Assembly: GCA_005239435.1 (NCBI GenBank)
Contig: SZNP01000001.1
Location: 496,001 to 560,000 of the forward strand
Direction: 5' to 3'
DNA: 64,000 bases
DNA from: Halorussus salinisoli
Lineage (GTDB): Archaea > Halobacteriota > Halobacteria > Halobacteriales > Haladaptataceae
Part shown: positions 1 through 8,982 of the stretch, piece after piece
Position numbering within the stretch: position 1 is the stretch's first letter
Layout of the letters: every line of letters begins with the position of its first letter
Made by a program: the position numbers and the translations under genes
Notes under the pieces: model-generated
Seen by the model: the letters and a program-made list of their open reading frames with translations, nothing else
What the model was told of the DNA's origin: nothing
Database searches by the model: none

Positions 1-401
1 TCGTTCTCGAGACACTGTTCTCGAAAGTCGGTCAGGTGATTGCGGTCGTTGAACTGTAAGCGGAACTCCCACGCATCGATGGTGCCTTCGGCGCGGAGGA
101 CGTCGGCGTGGGTATCGATCAACGGTTGGATGATCGAATCGATCTCTTGGCTCCATCGAATCTCGAACAGGTAGCGCCCGTCGGTCTGCGTGAGACACTT
201 CGCGCTCTCGGTGAGCGGGTCGGCTCGAAGCGTCTCTTCGACGACGGCCCGGTCGTCGTGGTCGACCCAGAACAACGGAATTACCCCCGTCTGAAGCGGA
301 ACGATGCGTTCGAGTTCGATCTCGATCTCGGGGTACTCGTCGAAGAGTCGTCCGAGAGCGAACTGATCTGCTGGGACTGTGATGTCTGTGATGACTACCA
401 T
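1..401 (-). CDS. Bat-like (bacterio-opsin activator type) HTH regulator, 3' end cut by window edge
   Basis: Reading the minus strand from the ATG at 399-401 gives an uninterrupted frame of about 133 codons that runs off the left edge. The start reads MVVITDITVPADQFALG and is followed by IELERIVP and PLFWVDHDDRAV. This is the N-terminal sensor-like domain pattern of haloarchaeal Bat-type transcription regulators, whose C-terminal HTH-10 domain would lie outside the window. Such proteins are predicted one-component regulators, many of unknown signal. The plus-strand open frame over the same bases is its antisense shadow. Family assignment is by motif recall; the DNA-binding domain is not visible. 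Confidence 0.8.
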   Translation of the reverse strand, partial: MVVITDITVPADQFALGRLFDEYPEIEIELERIVPLQTGVIPLFWVDHDDRAVVEETLRADPLTESAKCLTQTDGRYLFEIRWSQEIDSIIQPLIDTHADVLRAEGTIDAWEFRLQFNDRNHLTDFREQCLEN

Positions 402-589
402 GGCCGATCCCGTTCGACTGGTCTGTGGATGGCATTTCCACGCGGCCGTATCCTAACGACGACGTTCGAATTCGATCTTCTGACTTAAAGCGATAACGGG
501 TATTTGGGCTACGACGCACCCATCGAACGTAAGGGTCGATTTTATAGGTAGTTAGCCATCTTCCAATATCATTCCTACAATTCAAAATA

Positions 590-598
590 CTTATTTAT
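590..598 (+). promoter_or_regulatory. Putative TATA box of the DUF7504/CHAT pair
   Basis: CTTATTTAT lies about 23-31 bases before the ATG at 621. That is the spacing expected for an archaeal TATA box driving a leaderless or near-leaderless transcript, which is common in haloarchaea. No Shine-Dalgarno-like GGAGG precedes the ATG, which agrees with a leaderless start. This is inferred from sequence and spacing only. Confidence 0.45.
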
Positions 599-620
599 AG
601 ACGAATGGTTGTCAGTTACA

Positions 621-1331
621 ATGGGTTCGTACGAGGAGCAAATTCGGTCAAATGACGACCGTGAACAACAATTTGCAACAAAATTATCTCTTCTGAAAGA
701 GCGGGGTTCCGCACTTCTTGTTGTTGGAAACCTTCCTGTTGATGCATATCAAACAGCTTGTCGGTGGATGCTCGGAGACGAAGCAGTAGGTCCGCGCCGC
801 CGGATTCTCGTCGTCACCGACAATCAGTCCCCCACTGTAGAATCTCGCCTTCCAAAAAACGCTGATGCCTCGAATTTGAAGGTTGTTTCTAGTACCCCAA
901 ATACTCGTGCAGCGGCTACTAATATAGTCGATAACTCTCAAATTGACTCCAAGATCGAACAAAGCTATATCGACCTTACCAATCTTGGGAAACTCGGAAG
1001 CACGGTTTCTGAGATGATTACCGAATTTAACAACGAAGTTGACGAACTTGATCCCGCTGAATTACGACTATGTTTTGACTCTCTCCGGCCCGTTCTCACT
1101 GAACACAGTACCAGCAAGGTCTTCAAATTCGTCGATCTCCTCGCCTCCCGTGTCCGAAAAGAAAACGGGATGAGTCATTTTCACTTACCACTTGCCCGTA
1201 ACAATGAAACAGTCCGAACTTTTGCACCGCTCTTTGATGCAGTTATCCAACTCCACGAACATGACGGTCAGATTGAACAGCGTTGGGAGCTTTGTGAAAG
1301 TGGTCTCTCGTCGAATTGGCTCCCTCTATAG
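621..1331 (+). CDS. DUF7504-type RecA/KaiC-like protein, no obvious Walker lysine
   Basis: The protein has 236 residues. I start at the ATG at 621 rather than the in-frame TTG at 609 because of the TATA box at 590-598. The strand pattern GSALLVVGNLP, RRILVVTDN, LRLCFDSLRPVL and FDAVIQL resembles a degenerate RecA/KaiC-like P-loop fold. The usual Walker A GKT/S is absent (VVGNLPVDAYQ), so ATP hydrolysis is doubtful. I recall this pattern as the haloarchaeal DUF7504 family; the number should be checked. It lies 85 bases upstream of the CHAT protease on the same strand, so a shared transcript and a regulatory or scaffolding role for the protease are plausible. Function unknown. Confidence 0.75.
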   Translation: MGSYEEQIRSNDDREQQFATKLSLLKERGSALLVVGNLPVDAYQTACRWMLGDEAVGPRRRILVVTDNQSPTVESRLPKNADASNLKVVSSTPNTRAAATNIVDNSQIDSKIEQSYIDLTNLGKLGSTVSEMITEFNNEVDELDPAELRLCFDSLRPVLTEHSTSKVFKFVDLLASRVRKENGMSHFHLPLARNNETVRTFAPLFDAVIQLHEHDGQIEQRWELCESGLSSNWLPL

Positions 1332-1416
1332 CTGATTTTGGCTCGTAAATCGATATAATCTGTTACCATAACCATCCGATACCTTTTTTCCCTAACAATG
1401 ACTGGAATCGGATACC

Positions 1417-3543
1417 ATGAAAGAACAGGATCGCATCGAGCAGCAAAACATCGGGGGTGACCACGCAGGGACAATCTCGTTTGAACCCACAGCCGACGAG
1501 ACAGGACTGAATATTATCGACCCAATCGAACGCCACCGATACTCATTAGCGACTCCGACCAGAGTGTCACCCACGCCGATTAACTCTGATACATTCCTAT
1601 TTCCAGTTGACGCTAGCGTTTCAGTGACGACTAAGTCAATCACCCTACCAACCGTCGTTGCCGTCTATGTACGTGACGCAAGCGGCCGCATGCTCACTGA
1701 AGCTGAGCACTTTGCTACTGAGGAATTTCCCGAGGATACCTATAGCCTCGAAATTTGTGCCCCCATCAAGTGTTATTTACGAGTAAATAGTCAGGTTTCT
1801 ATTTCCGCCAATGCGACGCAGACCCAGATCTCATTTGAGACGCCAACTGATGTGTTCGTTGGCGCACGGTCTCATCACGACCATCCTGCTGCCACGGTCA
1901 CAACCACAACGGACCCTAAAGATATGATGGCTGCCGTCTCAACATTCGGGTCTGCACTGAAAACGACCAGCGTTGAACGCTCGTACCCAACATTGCGAGG
2001 TCATCCACCAACGATCGAACGTGGAGACGAGCTCCAGATTCCAGACTGTCTAGAAGTACCCGAGACTGGAGTTCGGATTGAAGTACCACCGGACTACGAG
2101 TCCATCTACGTTGTTACTCCACTTGTCTATTATCTCGGTGCACAACTAGAGCCCGGTTCCGAACCTCGAATAGTCACTGAGACCGGTTTCGAATACACGT
2201 TAGGAGCGACTCGTGGGTTTGAGGCAGATGTTGAACGTGTACTAAAGCAAGTATTTTTCCTCGATTGTATAACTCGAACAGAAGGATACTATCAAGTAGA
2301 CCTTCATGAACGGGAAGAAATCGAACAAGTAGTCGATCTGGACTTCTCAACGTTGTACGACAAATCCTTACCAGAACAACTTGAGGCATATCTTGAGGTA
2401 CCATTCGACGTCATCGAAGATCAGATTCCAGAGTGGAAGCAGACGACCCATGTAAGACCCACAGCTGACAGTATTGATTTCCTACCGTTTGTTGTAGATG
2501 ATCTAGCTATCATACGGACACCAGTTTCCAACACGGTTTCTGAATCGACTGTCCAGACGAGCGCAGTGAGTGAATTCCTACGAGCGGAGTCTGGAGAGTT
2601 CACACGTAGTACATCACAATCAGAATCTCTGGACAGTTCGTATATTCAGCCTGAAAATACGGACTCGCTCGAGCAGACGTGGATTGGAGATGGAACGCCA
2701 GTTGGTGCAAGTAAAGCGACCACAGACGCATTCGAGCATCGATTGGATCGAACACCCACTGATGGCGATATCGATATTACGGTGATCTGTAACGACATGG
2801 AAATGCACGCAGAACGGGATGTTGTGGAGGAAAGCTATGGAGAGCGGGCGAAGTTACCCTTCGATGTTTCGGTCAAGCGTGACTTGACGACTGAGGAATT
2901 ACGAGAGACGTTAGCTTCGGAACAGGATTTCCTTCACTATATTGGCCATATTGACGAAGAGGGATTCAACTGCGCTGATGGAAAATTAGATGCAACAACA
3001 CTTGAGACAGTTGCTGTTGATGCATTTTTGCTCAATGCCTGTCAGTCCTACAAACAGGGAATGCATCTACTTGAGGCAGGGAGTATTGGAGGAGTCGTGA
3101 CACTTAGTGAGGTCATCAATAGTGGCGCAGTTCGGATTGGTCGTGCGATGGCACGGTTGCTGAACCGTGGGTTCCCGCTTCAGGCAGCCCTCGATATCGC
3201 ACGGGATGAGAGCATTGTCGGTGGCCAGTATATCGTCGTTGGAGATGGTGGACTTGCCATTGCTCAAGCAGAGAGTGGAACTCCGAACATGTGTGAAATC
3301 GAGAAAGTGGGTGATAATTACCGAGTCCATCTATCTACCTATCCAACTGATCAACGGGGTCTAGGTAGCATGGTGATTCCCCATCTTGCCGAAGTTGAGA
3401 ATTTCTTCCTCAGTTCTGGTGAGATAGAACCCTTCGATTTATCTCGTAGCGAACTTGACGAGTTCTTACAATTAGAGGATATCCCAGTAAAAGTGGACGG
3501 AGAATTGAAGTGGAGCAGCCAATTATCTGTTTCTGAGATTTAA
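1417..3543 (+). CDS. CHAT-domain (caspase-like) cysteine protease
   Basis: The protein has 708 residues and an ATG start. The C-terminal third carries a CHAT domain (clan CD peptidase). The catalytic histidine sits in HYIGHID (His511) and the cysteine in LLNACQSY (Cys542). They are followed by GGVVTLSEVI, RAMARLLNRGFPLQAALDIAR and the final strand GGQYIVVGDGGLAI. The first ~450 residues are beta-rich with no recognised domain and may sense a partner or ligand. CHAT proteases in prokaryotes are often effectors of conflict or programmed-death systems. Here the only close partner is the upstream DUF7504-type protein. No TPR repeats, signal peptide or membrane segment are visible. Both catalytic residues are intact, so an active protease is likely; its substrate is unknown. 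Confidence 0.85.
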   Translation: MKEQDRIEQQNIGGDHAGTISFEPTADETGLNIIDPIERHRYSLATPTRVSPTPINSDTFLFPVDASVSVTTKSITLPTVVAVYVRDASGRMLTEAEHFATEEFPEDTYSLEICAPIKCYLRVNSQVSISANATQTQISFETPTDVFVGARSHHDHPAATVTTTTDPKDMMAAVSTFGSALKTTSVERSYPTLRGHPPTIERGDELQIPDCLEVPETGVRIEVPPDYESIYVVTPLVYYLGAQLEPGSEPRIVTETGFEYTLGATRGFEADVERVLKQVFFLDCITRTEGYYQVDLHEREEIEQVVDLDFSTLYDKSLPEQLEAYLEVPFDVIEDQIPEWKQTTHVRPTADSIDFLPFVVDDLAIIRTPVSNTVSESTVQTSAVSEFLRAESGEFTRSTSQSESLDSSYIQPENTDSLEQTWIGDGTPVGASKATTDAFEHRLDRTPTDGDIDITVICNDMEMHAERDVVEESYGERAKLPFDVSVKRDLTTEELRETLASEQDFLHYIGHIDEEGFNCADGKLDATTLETVAVDAFLLNACQSYKQGMHLLEAGSIGGVVTLSEVINSGAVRIGRAMARLLNRGFPLQAALDIARDESIVGGQYIVVGDGGLAIAQAESGTPNMCEIEKVGDNYRVHLSTYPTDQRGLGSMVIPHLAEVENFFLSSGEIEPFDLSRSELDEFLQLEDIPVKVDGELKWSSQLSVSEI

Positions 3544-3678
3544 TTACGGGCCACTGACTGTCGACATGTTGGCCGCTGTTGCGTTTCCTGCTTGAGTCAT
3601 AATCAAAAGCAGGGTGAAGAGAGCGCCCATCATTCGTGGATTCTCTGCGAGGTATGCCGTGATTGTCTTGTCTGTCAT
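3544..3678 (-). CDS. Small haloarchaeal membrane peptide, DUF7503-like
   Basis: This 44-residue frame starts with ATG (complement of 3676-3678) and ends at TAA (complement of 3544-3546), directly abutting the stop of the convergent CHAT gene. It reads MTDKTITAYLAENPRMMG, then the hydrophobic segment ALFTLLLIMTQAGNATAA, then a short tail ending SGP. I recognise the pattern 'YLAENPRM.GALFTLLLxxTQAGNxAA' as a very small, widespread haloarchaeal protein (recalled as DUF7503; number to be checked). It is probably a single-pass membrane or exported peptide. Function unknown. It is easily missed because of its size. Confidence 0.75.
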   Translation of the reverse strand: MTDKTITAYLAENPRMMGALFTLLLIMTQAGNATAANMSTVSGP

Positions 3679-3976
3679 GACAGTTCTCTTTTTACCGGGG
3701 TATTTTATGAAAGTTTTCGTATATTAATGATGTTTTATATAGTTATTTTACTACTGTTATTAGGGATGAAAACAGGTATTTTGTCAAGAGAAGTAATAAC
3801 GTCTATCATCTGGGCCGGATTCACGGAAAGTGAGTAGTTCTTCAGTGGAGAGAGTGTGGATTTTGACCTCTAGTCCCCAGTAGTAGAGAATGCTCTCATC
3901 AGACATTAGGAGTACAAGCCAACTCAATTAGTCAGTAGCCATAAAGGATATAATGGTGTTGTGTCTTGGACTGAGT

Positions 3977-4132
3977 ATGCCGAAGTGCCAGAATTGTGGT
4001 GGATTCGTTACAAAGCAGTATGTAAGAGTATTTACTCCTTCTGATATTGAAGAGCCACGGGTATGTCCGTCCTGTGAAGATATTGTGCGAGAAGGCGCAG
4101 AAGTGAGAGAAGCCCGATCACCTCGGCAGTGA
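3977..4132 (+). CDS. Small two-CxxC zinc-finger protein, DUF7563-like
   Basis: This 51-residue protein starts with ATG (MPKCQNCGGFV) and contains two CxxC pairs, CQNC near the N-terminus and CPSC near residue 33, separated by TKQYVRVFTPSDIEEPRV. That is a rubredoxin/zinc-ribbon-like knuckle. The family is highly conserved and frequent in haloarchaea (recalled as DUF7563; not verified). It probably binds one zinc ion and may contact nucleic acid or protein; the role is not known. It stands alone between AT-rich spacers. Confidence 0.8.
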   Translation: MPKCQNCGGFVTKQYVRVFTPSDIEEPRVCPSCEDIVREGAEVREARSPRQ

Positions 4133-4204
4133 TCGCATCAATAGTATCGCTTCATTCGCAGATTTTGAGGAAGTCTTTACAATAGTATAGTGGTAGTTCC
4201 TACT

Positions 4205-5272
4205 TCACTGCTTTCGACGAATCAGGAGATAGAGTGAGCCAACGAGTGCAACAAGACCACTGCTAAGTTCAAACCCAGGGATTCCTGTTGTAGGAGTAGT
4301 TTTTGTGGATGTTGACTCTTTAGGGGTGATCACGTTCGAGTCAGTTGTTTCCGAGCTGCCAGGGACGGTCGAAGTTTCCATAGAAGTACCACTGGAAGTC
4401 GGAGTCTGTGAGATAGTAGTATTAGTGGTGGATTGTATCGTCGATGCAGTAGTCGTGTTCTGCGAACTGGCCGTTGTAGTCACCGTGGTTTCGGTAGTTG
4501 AGGTGTCTTTCGACGACGATGGTGATGTGGTCGTCGTTGGTTGAGTAGTTGTCTCAGTCCTTGGTTCTTCGATTGAAAGTGAAGACGAATCACTGATTCC
4601 GAGGAGCTCCTTTCGGCCATCTTTGATTCCATCATCACTCCCTTGAACCACAGCGTATACGCGTGCGTTGCCCGTCTGGAACTTTTCAAGGGAAACTGTT
4701 GCTTGGTATGTTTGCGAGTCAGTTTTTGTGGCAGTTGTTTTAACGTTCTGGTCATCGTTCGCAAGAACGACCTTCACTGCGTAAGGATCCTCGACATTTG
4801 TAGTCTTCTCGGCAGTAACTGTGACCGTGATTTCCGAATCGGTCGTTGCTTGTGACGGCGAATCAACAGTCACGGTATATCCGCGAACCACGACAGGATA
4901 AACATCTTTGTACTCGCCGTCTTTATATAATGCTAACATATACGAGCCAGGTTCATATCCAGATACGTCAAAATTGACTGTACTGCTACCAGTCGCTCCC
5001 TTCTGATCTTGAATATCTCGATTACTATCATACAGATATATTTGGTACGTTGTATCGCTCGGTGCTGCCGCCGAAACAGAGAGAGTTTCATCAGGTGCAG
5101 TCTTGCCAACAGCCGATATAGTATGAGTTTCGTCCTGATACGTTACTTTATACGTTGGTGTATCAACGCTCCCGGGGACACTAAGTTCGTATGTGGCAGT
5201 GAGAGCTGTCGGAACTCCACTACTGAGACCAAGTCCCAAAATCAGGGCAACGGCAATAAATCGACGTCTCAT
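4205..5272 (-). CDS. Secreted surface protein with PGF-CTERM-type anchor
   Basis: The protein has 355 residues. It begins with a Sec-type signal (MRRRFIAVALILGLGLSSG, cleavage likely near TALTA). About 210 residues of beta-sandwich-like repeats follow (TVTVDSPSQATTDSEITVTV and similar). Then comes a Ser/Thr-rich stretch of roughly 90 residues suited to O-glycosylation, and finally the tripartite tail IPGFE, a hydrophobic helix and RRKQ. The PGF motif plus helix plus basic end is the signature of proteins processed by archaeosortase A. It is transcribed divergently from the large surface protein at 5438, with 165 bases between starts. It is likely displayed on the S-layer; ligand or enzymatic role is unknown. 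Confidence 0.8.
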   Translation of the reverse strand: MRRRFIAVALILGLGLSSGVPTALTATYELSVPGSVDTPTYKVTYQDETHTISAVGKTAPDETLSVSAAAPSDTTYQIYLYDSNRDIQDQKGATGSSTVNFDVSGYEPGSYMLALYKDGEYKDVYPVVVRGYTVTVDSPSQATTDSEITVTVTAEKTTNVEDPYAVKVVLANDDQNVKTTATKTDSQTYQATVSLEKFQTGNARVYAVVQGSDDGIKDGRKELLGISDSSSLSIEEPRTETTTQPTTTTSPSSSKDTSTTETTVTTTASSQNTTTASTIQSTTNTTISQTPTSSGTSMETSTVPGSSETTDSNVITPKESTSTKTTPTTGIPGFELSSGLVALVGSLYLLIRRKQ

Positions 5273-5437
5273 GAAGTATATGCTATTACTGAGAAGACCA
5301 TTATAAGAATTCTCTTTCTCAGTGTACGAATAGGGAAAATATGCATACAGACTTAATTTGACGTATCGCTATTTTGCGTCTTCATAAGACTCCTTAGGAG
5401 AGAGTAAGTATTATGAAGGTGGCATTTGATTAGCCCA

Positions 5438-7996
5438 ATGAGATACCAAATGCTTCGAAAAATAATCAAAGGAGAGTCTCAATTTATAGCCATTTCCATG
5501 GCTATGTTGTTAGTTCTCTCCCCCATGGCCGCGACAACGGTAATGGGTGCAGATACCGTATCGAACGATGAAAAAATCAGTGTTCCAGGGACAGACAATG
5601 TCTCAGTCTGGGAGCGATCGGCGCTCACGCTTCGGACTGATACATCGAATGCCGATACGAAAATCAACAACTCTTGGTGGTATATCTCTGTTGACGGAGA
5701 AGATATCCCGGCGAACAAACGTGAACTCGGAGTTTTCAGTTCATCTAAAGATATTACGATAGACTTCACGAGCAAAACCGCATTCCGGTCGGGCCAATTC
5801 AGTAATGAAGACGTGACGCTTATCGCAGCTCGAGTGGATCCGTCCGGAGACCAAAGTATTTCGAGCATTGACTCTACTACGGATGCTCTCAACCTTCTTA
5901 ACACCGAAAACGTAAATAAGAATGCTACGTTCACGTCCGTGAACACCAAAAAGCTAGACGGGAATGGACATGGACAATTCGAGTTTAGTCCTTCCCAGTC
6001 TGGTGAATATGTCTTCTTTGCAGTAAGTGGGAATAAGAAGACCTCTGGGCTCAAAGTTGAAAATGGAGAAATCTCCGTAACTGGTGATGCGACGATTGTT
6101 GGTGTCGAACACGCAGTGGTCCACGACCAGTCTTCTAGCGCTACTTTAGACTCGAAGACGGCATATCGTGGATCCAACCTCACCTTCAATGTTGACGAGA
6201 CGAAAACCGGTGAGAACGTCGAGCATGCCGTTCTTGTCTATGACCGAAAGACTGGCTTAGAAGATCAGCAGTTCTACGTGAATGTGCCGAGTGACCCGGA
6301 AAACCTCTCGGAGTTAGCGGCCAACACGAAACTTGAACACACAGTTGAAGACGTCCGGGGTGTCAGCCGTGTTGAAGATGGGTCGACGGTTGTTGACAGC
6401 ACGACAGGGACGACGCCTAGCATTGGAGAAGTATTTGAGTTCGTCGCTGACAATACTAATCGAGAGACGCCAAGTAACGAACCGATTGAGGGTGATGGAA
6501 ACGGCACTCTCAATGCATCACTCACTGTCGCGTCTGGCCAACAGAGCCAGATTGAGGTGGAGACTCTGAGTGACTGGTCGCCCTCGCCATATCAGTGGGT
6601 CCACATTGCAGTCGGCGAAAACGGAGAGGTCCGGACGAACACAGGCCAGTTCTTCCTTAACAAAGCGCATTTCGGCGTCTCCGATGTGACGGCTAAACCG
6701 GAGAAAATCAAGGAAGGCCAGTCGGTTACAGTCAGCGGGACGGTTACCAATCTTGGCAGCGAAACCGCTGAACGGCAGGTTTGGATCGAAGCGAAACGAA
6801 CAGACATTGCCGATGCAAAATGGAAGGAGTTGAATATCAAGGACGTTACGCTCGATGCCGGTCAGTCGGATGAAGTCACGTTGACTGGCAAATTGAAGAA
6901 GCCGGGGACGTACAAAATCAAAATGAATGACCAAACCGCTACTCCGAACGTCATCGTCAAGGCAAAGTCCAGCGGCGGCGGTGGCGGTGGCGGTGGCGGC
7001 GGCGGTGGCGGCGGTGGAGGAGTGCCTGCTCCATCGACCATCGTTGAGGTTAACCAGCAATCCGATGGAAGTGCTGTCGCCGACGTTCAGGGCGGCAAAA
7101 AAGACGGAAACGTTCAGGTTGATATTCCGAGCGAACAAGCGACGCGCGTGAGTGGCGTCACCTTCGACAATGTGAACGTCGAACTCCAGAACGACAACTC
7201 GCACTTCAAGCTCGGAATCAACACGTTCTCGGAACGGCCGTCGACAGTTCCGACGGATCCCGATGACGTCTCGGTGAAGGGCTACTTGCAGGTTGAGAAG
7301 GAACTCATCACGAATGACGACATTAAGCAGGCGACGGTTAACTTCCGGCTTTCGTCGGAGCAACTGAGTGAGTACAGCACGCCGAACAACGTTGTACTCT
7401 ACCGGTACCACGACGGCTCCTGGCAGTCACTCGAAACCACGTTCGTCGAGCAAGAGGGCGGCCAATACAAGTTCAAGGCTACCACGCCAGGATTCTCGGT
7501 GTTCGCAATTGGTGAAAAGCAACCCGCAATCAGCCTCTCGAACGCAGACCTTGGTCGTTCGACAGTCAATGTCGGCGAGACGGTTGAGGTGACTGCCGAG
7601 CTGACGAACGACGGTAGTGGCGAAGGCACCTATACGGCAGAGCTCACCGTTGACGGTGAAGTCGTTGCGACGAAGGATGTGACGGTCAAAGGTGGTGAGA
7701 CGAAGACGGTGACATTCAGTTACGAGGCCAGCGAGACCGGTGACCACGAGGTCACTGTCAACGATATGTCTGCTGGCACACTCACTGTCCTCGAAGAAGG
7801 TGAAACCACACCTGAGGAGACAACGACAACTGAGACCACGACAGAAACGGACCCCGGTGACGGTACGTCGGGTGAGGGAGGTAGTGCGGTTGGTATTGCA
7901 ATCGCCATCCTCGTCCTTCTCGGTGGTGCAGGAGGCCTCCTCTACTACTTCCGAGATGAAGTCGAGCAACAGGTCGACACCTATCTCGGGAAGTAA
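5438..7996 (+). CDS. Large secreted PGF-pre-PGF/CARDB surface protein with C-terminal membrane helix
   Basis: I start at the ATG at 5438, since an in-frame TTG at 5426 would only add four residues; the protein has about 852 residues. A signal peptide (hydrophobic run around residues 17-32, ending near VMGAD) is followed by a ~480-residue beta-rich ectodomain. A run of 16 glycines then leads into a PGF-pre-PGF domain (VPAPSTIVEVNQQ through TTPGFSVFAIGE). A CARDB-like beta-sandwich follows (ISLSNADLGRSTVNVGETVEV and on). The C-terminus has a Thr-rich linker, a transmembrane helix (VGIAIAILVLLGGAGGLLYYF) and a charged cytoplasmic tail. The PGF-pre-PGF domain commonly precedes the anchor of haloarchaeal surface proteins. 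Unlike its divergent neighbour it has no canonical PGF-CTERM end. It is probably a large cell-surface or adhesion protein. Confidence 0.82.
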   Translation: MRYQMLRKIIKGESQFIAISMAMLLVLSPMAATTVMGADTVSNDEKISVPGTDNVSVWERSALTLRTDTSNADTKINNSWWYISVDGEDIPANKRELGVFSSSKDITIDFTSKTAFRSGQFSNEDVTLIAARVDPSGDQSISSIDSTTDALNLLNTENVNKNATFTSVNTKKLDGNGHGQFEFSPSQSGEYVFFAVSGNKKTSGLKVENGEISVTGDATIVGVEHAVVHDQSSSATLDSKTAYRGSNLTFNVDETKTGENVEHAVLVYDRKTGLEDQQFYVNVPSDPENLSELAANTKLEHTVEDVRGVSRVEDGSTVVDSTTGTTPSIGEVFEFVADNTNRETPSNEPIEGDGNGTLNASLTVASGQQSQIEVETLSDWSPSPYQWVHIAVGENGEVRTNTGQFFLNKAHFGVSDVTAKPEKIKEGQSVTVSGTVTNLGSETAERQVWIEAKRTDIADAKWKELNIKDVTLDAGQSDEVTLTGKLKKPGTYKIKMNDQTATPNVIVKAKSSGGGGGGGGGGGGGGGGVPAPSTIVEVNQQSDGSAVADVQGGKKDGNVQVDIPSEQATRVSGVTFDNVNVELQNDNSHFKLGINTFSERPSTVPTDPDDVSVKGYLQVEKELITNDDIKQATVNFRLSSEQLSEYSTPNNVVLYRYHDGSWQSLETTFVEQEGGQYKFKATTPGFSVFAIGEKQPAISLSNADLGRSTVNVGETVEVTAELTNDGSGEGTYTAELTVDGEVVATKDVTVKGGETKTVTFSYEASETGDHEVTVNDMSAGTLTVLEEGETTPEETTTTETTTETDPGDGTSGEGGSAVGIAIAILVLLGGAGGLLYYFRDEVEQQVDTYLGK
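6974..7021 (+). repeat. Sixteen consecutive glycine codons (GGN tract)
   Basis: Positions 6974-7021 are an unbroken GGN run (mostly GGC and GGT) encoding 16 glycines between the ectodomain and the PGF-pre-PGF domain of the surface protein. It acts as a flexible hinge. The imperfect trinucleotide repeat could change length by slippage without shifting the frame. Confidence 0.9.
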
Positions 7997-8124
7997 CTAG
8001 AAGTCTCGCCTCCGTTCTTGCTCGACACTGTCTTGTTCTTCTCAGTAGCGGTTCACAGTAGTCGTTTGTGAGCCGGTTTGACGGACTATAAGGTGAAAGC
8101 CCTATGTTTCAGTGAAGGTAGATA

Positions 8125-8382
8125 TTAATCGTACTCTGCACTCGCTTTCGACCGGTTTTCTTGTTTGAGATAGTAGTACATTGCAAGTGTGATTAACGGT
8201 GTAACAACCATCCAGAGGAGATACTCGAACCACATCTCACCAAAGACGTTGACCCGCAGCCAGACTTCACCGTCGTGTTTGAAAGCGATCCACCAGACAA
8301 GATAGACGAATACGCTGAGACCAAACATAGAGAAGATACCGAGTATTTCGATGATCTCTTTGAGGTTTGTTTTGGATACCAT
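8125..8382 (-). CDS. Small two-helix membrane protein of unknown function
   Basis: The frame has 85 residues and starts at an ATG (MVSKTNLKEII). Two hydrophobic segments (EILGIFSMFGLSVFVYLVWW and YLLWMVVTPLITLAMYYYL) flank an acidic loop (HDGEVWLRVNVFGE), and the end is a polar tail with KQENRSKASAEYD. I do not recognise the family. Amphipathic composition and a plausible topology argue for a real gene. It is separated by about 600 bases of gene-free DNA from the three-gene GTPase operon and points the same way, but there is no evidence of co-transcription. Confidence 0.5.
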   Translation of the reverse strand: MVSKTNLKEIIEILGIFSMFGLSVFVYLVWWIAFKHDGEVWLRVNVFGEMWFEYLLWMVVTPLITLAMYYYLKQENRSKASAEYD

Positions 8383-8982
8383 TGTTACAGGGTGCTGAGG
8401 GTCATTTTGTTCGTGGGGCGTGTCTGAATTTGCATAGACATACTTTGGCGTGGGTTGAGATTGCGGGGGATCGGCACTGAATTACACGTCCAGTAGAACA
8501 CTTGCTCGGGTTTTGTTGTGACGCTCCTGTACGAAGCTAACCTCTTGCTCACTCCGGTTAGTGGAAAACTAGCTCCAGATTGCCAGAGCGTTGTATTGTA
8601 GTAGCGTTTCCACGAGGCAAACAAGGAAATTAAGATACCGTTAGTGTGTCTTTAGAGTAGCTGCTGGTGGTCGTGAGCCGGTCACGTATCTATCTCTTCC
8701 TGCAAAATACTGCTACTCCGTATCCTAAAACAGCGTACTTTCACCCAAAGAAAACTCGCTCTCGTAATGTTGTGCTAATAGCTGTTTGCAGGATTAAGCG
8801 AGATATTCTGTTGTTCTCTGTAGTCTGATCTTAGTACACTGCCACACTCTTCTCGCTTGAGTCAGTCGTCTGTTCGCTTCGTTGGGGTGGAGTGTTCCGA
8901 TGAAACAGCGATTGACAAGCCGCGAGCTACACGTTGGGAGAGATACCGCCGAAGAAAGTTCACTGCTTGAGCCGTCAGCAAC
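8383..8982. other. Gene-free spacer, about 600 bases
   Basis: I see no credible coding frame here. A 79-codon minus-strand frame (8385-8624) has no recognisable pattern and a basic, Ser/Thr-rich composition unlike haloarchaeal proteins. No clear inverted repeats were found. It may be a decayed gene or mobile element too eroded to identify. Confidence 0.4.

Noticed and set aside
108-488. 126-codon plus-strand frame at the left edge
   Set aside because: It is antisense to the Bat-like regulator, which has conserved motifs on the minus strand; this frame has none.
3592-3837. 81-codon plus-strand frame
   Set aside because: It has no ATG start, no family pattern, and covers the small conserved minus-strand peptide gene.
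6518-7411. 297-codon minus-strand frame inside the surface protein gene
   Set aside because: Arg-rich, alanine-run shadow of the glycine tract on the other strand; no domain.
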